DNA from: Chara braunii
Taxonomy: Eukaryota; Streptophyta; Charophyceae; Charales; Characeae
Length of the DNA stretch: 35,280 nucleotides
Assembly: GCA_003427395.1 (NCBI GenBank)
Contig: BFEA01000194.1
Coordinates: 2,275,288-2,310,567, forward strand
Direction: 5' to 3'
In this document: piece by piece, positions 28,996 to 35,280 of the stretch
How positions within the stretch are numbered: the first letter of the stretch is position 1
Layout: every line of letters starts with the position of its first letter
The notes under the pieces: model-generated
Told to the model about the DNA's origin: nothing
The model's input: the letters and a program-made list of their open reading frames with translations, nothing else
Database searches by the model: none
Program-made: the position numbers and the translations under genes

Positions 28996-29433
28996 TGTGG
29001 GATGCGTCCTAATCGACCGGCGACGAGTCGCGCTTGGGGCCACAACCCCCCCAGGATGTCGGTTCGCGTGCGGGTCCGATAGAGGCGTAGTACCGCGCGT
29101 ACCCCTTATGCTACAGCGAACGAGAAACCTCCCTCGGCTGGTCCACCTCTGCGATTGCAACTGAGTAGCCTTCGTACTGTGGACTGGTAGCTCGGCGGGG
29201 ATACGCCCACCGAAGGGAGGTGACAACTCCCGTAAGGTGGAGGTAAGTCGTGCCTCGCGTAGGCCCTGTCCTGTCGTAGGGGCTCGCGAGAGGTATGGCT
29301 GGCACACTCGGCCGGAGCGGCTTGTGGAAGCTCCATGTATATATTCGCGACGAGGATTAGACCAACTCCTGCGTGACGCGGCCGGGAGGGTCCCGCGCTA
29401 CCCTTGAGTAGTGTCGGACCGATGCGCTCGACA
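28995..29433 (+). repeat. Inverted R1 LTR joined head-to-head
   Basis: This is the reverse complement of the same LTR, ending ...GATGCGCTCGACA at 29433. It extends about 55 bases further into the LTR than its partner, reaching CCCACAC as in the left LTR near 23793. With 28614-28995 it makes a palindrome with arms of about 380 bp and an asymmetric centre of about 55 bases. The TATATA box is on the plus strand at 29338-29343. Confidence 0.85.
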
Positions 29434-29583
29434 ACGGTACTGTGTTGTTTTATCAAGTAAACAGCGTTCAATACTTTGCTGAGTAATCTGTATTCAGTGA
29501 TCTGTCAATTCAGCAACATCAAGCCATCAGAGAAGTTATTATAAGACATCAGTCAAGATCAATCACCTTTTAGTCGCTTCTTA

Positions 29584-30321
29584 TTGGTATCTGAGTTCAG
29601 TGTAAATCAGACAGTACTCTTAACAGAAGACACTGAGACCGGTTCCAACGCTCACTTTCAGCCCATGAGTGGAGTTCAACCATCCCCTGTCAGTGAGTCA
29701 GTCATGACCAACCTTAACAAGATAGCCCTCAAAGATCCAGTTCAGTATCGGTACATCAGTGCAGTTGGTTTGAGATAGAGAGACCTATCCATTTTTGTCG
29801 TTCTCACCTGTTTTGCAGCAGGCACCATCCTCAACCTGAGACTCTACGTGAAGAGAGGCGAAGAGACTCATGAACACTTTGACTCAGTTTGGATCTTGGC
29901 TACCAGGTGCCTCGAGGAGAGAGAGAGAGAGTTTGATGAGAGTGGGCTAACATTGATCCGCAGCTTCGGACCCAAGCTTTACACTGACTATCCCAAGCCT
30001 CCAGTACCCTTGACTCTCACAGATGGCTCTTGCTGGGGAGACCTGATAGATCTGGCCAAGAGGTACATTTCGCCTGCAGCGATTGATTATGAGGCAGTGA
30101 CAAAACCCTCAGATTTCCAACATCTCAGACGAGGGATCTTCTCTCAGCCATATCTCCCTACTCTATGGGAGGAATTTTGTACCATGGTTGACTTTCGTAT
30201 TATGGGCCTCGGATGGAAATGTTCAGAGCTTGTAGGTTTTAGATGGCTCTATATTCAGAAGCCACAATCTCAGGAGGTACATAGGCGTGGTTCGAGGCAC
30301 AGGAAACGCACAGCCAAATGA
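29584..30321 (+). pseudogene. Broken 245-codon frame in R3 copy 2, possible gag
   Basis: Two open segments (29584-29778 and 29848-30321) are in the same frame. They are separated by a single TAG at 29776 and readable codons between, so they form one protein of about 245 residues with one nonsense change. The start is MVSEFSVNQTVLLTEDTETG. A segment AAGTILNLRLYVKRGEETHE, then HFDSVWILATRCLEERERE and LIRSFGPKLYTDYP, has the feel of a retroelement capsid C-terminal region (a flexible R/K-x-G-E-x-x loop followed by a helix). The end is basic (QEVHRRGSRHRKRTAK). I cannot assign it to a family, and gag is inference. It lies in DNA related to 15271-16592, where the frame is destroyed. Confidence 0.45.
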
Positions 30322-30529
30322 GATATCAATGACGAAACTTTAGAGGGACGAGTGAGGACTACTAACGAGTGCTGGCCATGCCTATCTATCTGTACTTTCT
30401 GAAACTATTATGAGTTCTCATTCTTCCCTCATTTATTCTTGCCTTTGACTTGAGTCAGTCAGTCTTGCTTCATTTGTATTGACTCTGATTGATGATTGTG
30501 CTCTTTGGTAATTCTGTCACAGTTCTCAA

Positions 30530-30812
30530 AATTAGTAAATTGGCAAAATTGATACATGCATGACATGCCATTTCATAATTATCATCTGCATAAACTTTGC
30601 TGTTCCGAATAAAAATAAAGGATTCCTAAGACCGGGGACCGGCGAAGACCGCAATTGAAGGGTCTCACTCGGAGCCGGGCGCACACAACAGGAAGGGATT
30701 TGCTTTATTTAGTTTATTTACTTATTACAAAATATCATCAAAATCTTGTGTGACAGCCTGTTGGCTTTCTGGTCGCCTGAAGAGGCCCGATTGGAAAAAA
30801 AGTGCGACAACG
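30530..30812 (+). repeat. R3 copy 2, conserved tail
   Basis: Matches 16320-16592. Conserved blocks: TTCCTAAGACCGGGGACCGG, GCAATTGAAGGGTCTCACTC, CACACAACAGGAAGGGATTT, TGACAGCCTGTTGGCTTTC and GATTGGAAAAAAAGTGCGAC. The element end is probably at GTGCGACA, after which the two copies differ. GCGC/ATGTG-rich palindromic sequence follows both. Confidence 0.75.
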
Positions 30813-30999
30813 TGCATCAGGCGTTGTGCGCAATGCACCACATGGGCGTGGACGCCGCGCATGTGATGCGACGCATGTGTGATCTGAGCTATTGGGATCG
30901 TTGTTCTTTCTCCTCGTGTGTAGCCAGTGTTTGCCAGGTAGTGCAACATATGTAATTAACCGTTGAAGGCTTCTGCCCTTAATTGGACGTATTGTTTTA

Positions 31000-31350
31000 T
31001 CAACTTTTATATTTCTTCCACAGTATTTTAGAGATTTCGTTGGCGTCATCTCCCATTAGCCTTGTCCATCTACGCTTCATAGTTGGTTCCAGGTCCTTTG
31101 TCTTGAGCAGCATCTCGTACCCCATTTTGACTGAGTAGTCAGCAATGGGTATGATGGTATTATTTCTTCTGTTCTTTCCTGTCTTCCAGCCCCATTCGTC
31201 TGGATCGAACTCCAAATCTTGTATGGATGAGTCAATCTGAAAGATGGTCTTTGGCCATCGCCAAAAGACTCCAGTTTCTAGAGGGCCATTCACTGATTTT
31301 TTTTTAAATCTGAGTTCTGGGCTGTACTTCTCTTGCTGAGTACAACCCAT
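31000..31350 (-). pseudogene. LINE ORF2 fragment (region before zf-RVT)
   Basis: A 116-codon frame on the minus strand resembles the middle of the ORF2 remnant at 6544-7806. DLEFDPDEWGWKTG here corresponds to DLPFDPEEWRWPHA there, and YSVKMGYEMLLKTKDLEP followed by RRWTRLMG corresponds to YSLTVKATYRLLRPNVNL followed by TRWRSHLN. Neither the RT nor the zf-RVT module is present, so this is a small fragment of a related but distinct LINE. The ends are undefined. It has a different sequence age from the 5798-10430 element, with only scattered identity between the two. Confidence 0.75.
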
Positions 31351-31367
31351 ATCCGCTGAGAAACTTT

Positions 31368-31480
31368 TGGGGATGGGGGGGGTATGAGGGGTATGAGGGG
31401 AGTATTTGGGGGCGTATGAGGGTGTTGGGGATGGTATGGGGATGTTGGGGGGGGGGGGGGGGGGGGTTGGCGGGCTTATT
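31368..31480 (+). repeat. G-rich tract with 20-G run
   Basis: Multiple G4-G8 runs separated by TATGA/TGTT spacers (GGGGTATGAGGGG and similar) lead into an uninterrupted run of 20 G at 31447-31466. The plus strand could form G-quadruplexes. Confidence 0.9.
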
Positions 31481-31643
31481 GGGGGTTATGGACCATGCTC
31501 TTTTTTTTTCCGTTTTTGCTAGGTGCCGACCAACAGCCGACCGGTAGGTGCCGATGGGTGGAACGGCTGGCTGGTTGGTCGCCGACCAATCCAGGAGCAC
31601 CGACTGTCGGCGCGACTACACTGCCTGGCTCCCAATTTACCAA

Positions 31644-31646
<3 letters not shown>

Positions 31647-31701
<55 letters not shown>

Positions 31702-31724
31702 TCTCAGAAGAAGAAGAAGAAGAA

Positions 31725-31771
<47 letters not shown>

Positions 31772-31834
31772 ACAGATGGAGGATAAGAAGTATGGAAGTC
31801 TCCACTCTCTCTCTCTCTCTCTCTCACTCTCTCA
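31647..31834. repeat. Composite CT / GAA / CT microsatellite
   Basis: (CT)n with one G (31647-31705) passes directly into (GAA)n (31706-31772). After about 30 bases a second (CT)n follows (31805-31834). Long frames across it encode Ser-Leu, Arg-Glu or Lys/Arg runs and are artefacts. Confidence 0.95.
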
Positions 31835-32201
31835 AGGAAATGATACTACCTGGTGAAAGGCAGGGCCTTGAGACACTGATGCAGTATGCCTCGAAGAAGA
31901 GGCCAACTATGGTCGGTGGCAGACCTCCAAGATATGGGGCCAGGTGGAGTGAGTGAACTCTTCCGTTGCACCACCAGTCTCTCCTAGCTATACACAGCGC
32001 TCTATCTTCTCTAATGCTGGGCTCCTCTACCCCATCTATTGCTGGCTTCTCTACCTCACAGCCTAGTGGCTCAAGAATAAATTGAGGATTATGCTCTACG
32101 TCACAGCATGGTGGCTCAAGAATACACAGCAGACTGTGCTCTACCTCACAGCCTGGTGGCTCAAGAATAAACTGAAGACCATCTGCCTGAATGGATTTCA
32201 T
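31824..32201 (-). CDS. Hypothetical ORF with a 15-residue repeat
   Basis: A 45-bp DNA tandem repeat (units at 32051, 32096 and 32141) keeps this minus-strand frame open. It gives three repeats, FILEPPGCEVEHSL, CILEPPCCDVEHNP and FILEPLGCEVEKPA, after an MKSIQADG start. The C-terminal half is unrelated, and its last codons enter the CT microsatellite. No family is recognised. The unit is 15 codons, so the frame is kept automatically, and this alone does not show coding. It may equally be a non-coding minisatellite. Confidence 0.2.
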   Translation of the reverse strand: MKSIQADGLQFILEPPGCEVEHSLLCILEPPCCDVEHNPQFILEPLGCEVEKPAIDGVEEPSIREDRALCIARRDWWCNGRVHSLHLAPYLGGLPPTIVGLFFEAYCISVSRPCLSPGSIISLRE

Positions 32202-32757
32202 GCTGTGTCAGTACCCGAGTCCTGTTCCCAGAGTCTCAGCTGGTCACAGTCCCAAGGGTCCCACAAGGTCCCAGTCCCACAGGCCCAGAAGCTGAAGAGT
32301 CATAGGTTTTTAGAAGTCAGGCCTGGTACCCGACAAAAGAACTCTCCCAAAGTCCAATTTTGTTGCAGCATCTTAGGAAAGTCTGGTAAGTTCTGGACCT
32401 GGCAATTGCAGCTGACAGGTCGTGGAGAGCAGTACCGGTCTGGAGACAGCAGAAGATGTCAGCCGACATTGCTATTTATAGATGCTACAGTGCCATTTGA
32501 CATGACTCGTCAATATTTGTGTTGGGGAAGCTCTGCTTGATGCTTGTGCGACCGACGGTTGGACTGAGTTGGAGAGGTTGACGAAGGAGAAGGGTGCCAC
32601 AGCGCCGTAGCTAGGGTTGAGCGGGAAGAAGTAGACCGCCGTAGCCGATAGGTTGTTAGGGCGAGAGAGGTTGCAAGTGCATTAAGGAAGTGCGAGGGAG
32701 CGATCCAAGGACAGAGAGGAAGATTGAGCAAGTGAGGTTGAGCGGCCGAAGAGGGGT

Positions 32758-32760
<3 letters not shown>
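32202..32760. other. Gene-free stretch
   Basis: GGTCCCA/GTCCCA motifs recur at 32212-32280. The rest has no recognisable protein, and a plus-strand frame (to 32540) that reads through the 45-bp repeats looks like a shadow. Confidence 0.4.

Positions 32761-32840
<80 letters not shown>
32761..32840. repeat. (AG)40 microsatellite
   Basis: An uninterrupted dinucleotide run of 80 bases. Confidence 0.99.
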
Positions 32841-32842
<2 letters not shown>

Positions 32843-34658
32843 CGTTGAGAGAGAGGGGGAAATCTGAGCTAGAGTTTACCTTTGGGATGTTGGTGGCAAT
32901 AGCGGCCATAGCCGCTTGTATTCTGAACTTGAGTCCTCTATAATATCAATTGTTTCAAAGAGCTTTCATCTTGGTGTAAACCGCTTTGCTATCTCAATGC
33001 TTCTGTGAGTGTTCCGTGCGCTGCAAGTGGCGAATTGGAATTGAATGCGAGTTGTGTTATGAACATGATTGTCCGTTGAAATTTTATCAACGCGCATTCA
33101 CAGGAACTCCCGTACACGCCCATACATGCACAAAAGGAAGGGGAGAGGTAATGGAGTGTCACACTGCCCAACAGGAAGAACGCAGCGGAAGACTCAGAGG
33201 AGCGAAGTGACAGAACACGCAAAACTGTGGATTCTCTCCACACAAGTCCCAACAATCATTCATAGAAGACAACCGAGTGATCACAGCCAGAAATCAATGA
33301 AGAGATGACAACTCAAACACAGTATTACCACTGTTTATTAAACTCAGAGCATCGTTTTCACTGAATAACCTCAGAGCCCTGTTGCGCTACCCTCAGAGGG
33401 ACAGCGCCTCAACCCCACACACACCGAGCAGCTAAAAATAGCACCAGAACCCCAGGTGACACCCAGCGCCACCCTGACATCCAGCTCAGTGGCCTGCGCC
33501 AAGATGAAACAGGCTCCCAGAGCCAATCGCCACCCAGATGATGAAGAAGAAGCTCAGCGTCAACAGTCCCTGATGAAGATAAAGTCCAGACGATGGTATC
33601 CTCTGAGAAGATGCAGCTATGGCTGCATCGCCACTGGGACCCTACTCCTGAGGAGGGTCAGCAGTGCACCACGTGCTCCAACCCATCAGACCTCTGATAG
33701 CCCAGACCGCTTTGACTCCCAGAGAGTCGGAGCGGACAGCGTTGACCCCAGTCTGGCCAGCGCTCCGAAGGTCTGGCTATGTCCGCCGTCTCCCACACTG
33801 GAATCAGTAACCACGACCTGATACCGTGTGCGCAGCAACTTCCACCACGAAGTGTCAACTGCCAAAATCCCAGGACCGATGTCCCCATCCTATCTATACT
33901 CTAGACTAGCCTAGACACGACCTAGACCGGACTGACTGACCGACCGGTACTGTTTCTGTTTCGGCCTCTAGGGCCTCTCCCTACCCGGCTATAGGCTATA
34001 GGACCGTCTATCAGCGTAGGCCCATTGGGCCTGTCTGTCCTAGGGGTAGCCCGGGTCTGCTAGTCGCAGTTAGGTGTAACTGTAGGAAATTCAAGTTAGT
34101 ACTGGGCCCATATCTCCTATATTTACAAATATGTCCCTCACGAATTTTCCTTACAGGTAGGTCTCTCGGTTAGCCCTCAGCCAAACAAAATTACGAATCT
34201 ATCCCTACCTATGGTACAGCCTCGTCTGAGAGAGGCTACAGGCAACCTGGAACCAGCAAGTCATTGCAGTTGGTTCCTTGCATGCCTACTACTGGACCAG
34301 CCTCTCCTCTATACTACTGGGTCAGTCTGTGGAAATGGCAACCACATTCACCTTCAGCTCCTGCGCTGTAGCAAACAGGTGCTTGTGTGACTGCTGATAG
34401 AAAGGTGAAGAATCCAGATGTTGTCTTTTGACATCCCTCCTTTGGCTCTTAAGTTTTAGCAAATGGGATCAACTTGTGGCTGCTGACAACTTGATAAACA
34501 GGTCAAGAGTATGAATCCTGCTCGATATAAGCGGATGTATTTTATAGTGATTGGCTCTTTTCTGGCAGTTTTAGGCTTTTTGGCAAGTTTTGCTCAATTG
34601 TAACTGTCTTTTTATTTTCCTGAAATGGATGTGTTGCTGTTATCTCTTCATTAACCAG
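32841..34658. other. Long gene-free stretch
   Basis: No convincing gene. A 121-codon plus-strand frame (33456-33821) is Ser/Pro/Arg-rich and overlaps an antisense frame. Short palindromic bits such as GGCC-TCTA-GGGCC occur near 33963. If 34659-34908 is an exon, upstream exons could lie here unseen. Confidence 0.35.
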
Positions 34659-34908
34659 ATCACGAAGCAAGGAGATGAAGTAAGCATGATTGTATTTCAG
34701 CTGCTTCCGTTGCGGCCTAAGATTTTGTTTTCCAGCAATGTCTCTGGAAATTTTGTTGTCAACTTGTCAACTTTACGATGGCCAAGGGACTACTTCAAAA
34801 GTTCTGAATTTGAAGAGATTAGAGCAGCACTTTGGAAGCACAAACTCTCTTTCCCGTCACTAGGGCAATATACTCTCGTACACGCAAGAAATGGCGAGCT
34901 TCATCCAG
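34659..34908 (+). CDS. Possible internal exon, unidentified protein
   Basis: An open frame is bounded on the left by a good splice-acceptor look (T/C-rich TGTTGCTGTTATCTCTTCATTAACCAG) and on the right by CAG|GTGGGT, a good donor. The translated part begins ITKQGDEVSMIVFQLLPLRP and contains LSTLRWPRDYFKSSEFEEIR and LGQYTLVHARNGELHPG. Composition is that of an ordinary folded protein, quite unlike the simple-sequence frames elsewhere. I do not recognise the family. The frame continues open to 34943, past the donor, where it becomes Cys/Pro/Ser-rich. The exon would be 250 bases and end in phase 1. The start codon and neighbouring exons are not identified. It may also be a fragment of a decayed gene. 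Confidence 0.4.
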
Positions 34909-35280
34909 GTGGGTCATGCCCTTTCCCATCCCTATTTTGCTGACCTGTCCCACCCCCATGCAGCGGCCAACATACGACTCTGTTTTTCCACATGCTTTGC
35001 TTGCTTGCTCATTTAGTTATTTATTTTACGAATGAGAAACTCTCCTCTTCATTTCATTTCCGTTTTCTAACTGTGTTCTTTTCTTTGCTGTTGGTTATTC
35101 CATTCTGAATCTCGCCTTCTTTGTCACATGTGTGGGACCTGGCCAAACTAGGTCGAGGGCCCAGAGATGTTTTTTGGTGGCCAAGGCCACATCTTGACCA
35201 CCAGGCATCAGTTTGGACGAAGGGTCATTTCAGACCCTACATTGTTCTGATTTTGTATTAAATGTTCCCTTCGTTTGTTG
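34909..35280. other. Sequence after the exon-like ORF
   Basis: T-rich DNA fitting an intron or spacer, with a GTGGCC-AA-GGCCAC hairpin near 35180. No second exon is evident before the window ends. Confidence 0.35.

Larger units (their letters stand above)
23356..29433 (-). mobile_element. LTR element family R1, copy II: gag-only Ty3/Gypsy-type element
   Basis: Minus orientation. The order from the right is: LTR end at 28614, two spacer bases, tRNA-Asp-type primer site (28595-28611), leader, gag (28247 to about 26700), then about 2.6 kb of structured non-coding DNA, then the left LTR from 23356. The left and right LTRs are direct repeats starting TGTCGAGCGCATCGG. No protease, RT, RNase H or integrase motif is visible on either strand, so it would depend on another element, like plant TR-GAG or LARD elements. 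Beyond 28995 the 5' LTR is replaced by an inverted LTR ending at 29433. Flanks read AACGA before 23356 and ACGGT after 29433, a poor but possible target duplication. Confidence 0.8.

Noticed and set aside
28640-29471. Several 64-142-codon frames within the LTRs
   Set aside because: They recur in both orientations because the LTRs are repeated and inverted; they overlap in multiple frames and have no domain.
33456-33821. 121-codon plus-strand frame
   Set aside because: Ser/Pro/Arg-rich, overlapped by an antisense frame, with no splice sites or recognisable motifs.

Overview
The window looks like repeat-dense nuclear DNA from a large plant-type (streptophyte) genome. It has long gene-free stretches, poly-T/poly-A and GA/CT tracts, an assembly gap inside a GA microsatellite, a plant-type non-LTR retrotransposon with a zf-RVT tail, and a Ty3/Gypsy-type element with a tRNA-Asp-type primer binding site. 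A charophyte such as Chara is my guess from the flavour of the proteins; it is not proved. I see no intact gene and no bacterial features. The only possible host coding sequence is one exon-like ORF at the far right.

Layout. 1-820: degenerate ~200-bp tandem repeat with poly-T. 820-2954: low-complexity DNA with two short tandem repeats. 2955-4828: first copy of repeat family R2. 4829-13260: old copy I of LTR-element family R1, broken up by a ~4.6-kb LINE (5798-10430), a GC-rich hairpin-bearing block (~10830-11900) and a 418-bp MITE-like insertion with a 9-bp target duplication (12281-12698). 13260-16592: AT-rich DNA ending in a copy of family R3. 17148-17593: GA microsatellite with a 346-bp N gap. 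17985-19020: second R2 copy. 19020-22900: mostly featureless. 23356-29433: R1 copy II, a gag-only element in minus orientation with direct LTRs, a 17-nt primer binding site, and an inverted LTR stuck head-to-head onto its 5' LTR. It appears to sit inside a second R3 copy, whose right part (29434-30812) holds a broken 245-codon frame. 31000-35280: LINE fragment, G-rich tract, microsatellites, a 15-residue repeat ORF and the exon-like ORF.

Most notable system. Both R1 copies carry, at matching positions, a series of about nine short inverted repeats spaced roughly 60-115 bp apart. The stems differ from hairpin to hairpin but pair well within each hairpin. The enclosed loop is nearly constant within a copy: CATTCTGCTTAGAAACAAT in copy I and CACCCAAACTTATGGAACAT in copy II. 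The loop sequence has therefore been replaced across almost the whole array while the position and pairing of the stems were kept. The same element carries an alternating ~122-bp hairpin tandem repeat and a cluster of perfect hairpins. I know of no described system of this form.

The LINE is also informative. Its 3' half is on the minus strand and its 5' half (endonuclease and RT) is on the plus strand, meeting head-to-head, as expected from twin-priming. Its nesting inside R1 copy I, and the MITE nested in the same element, give a relative insertion history.
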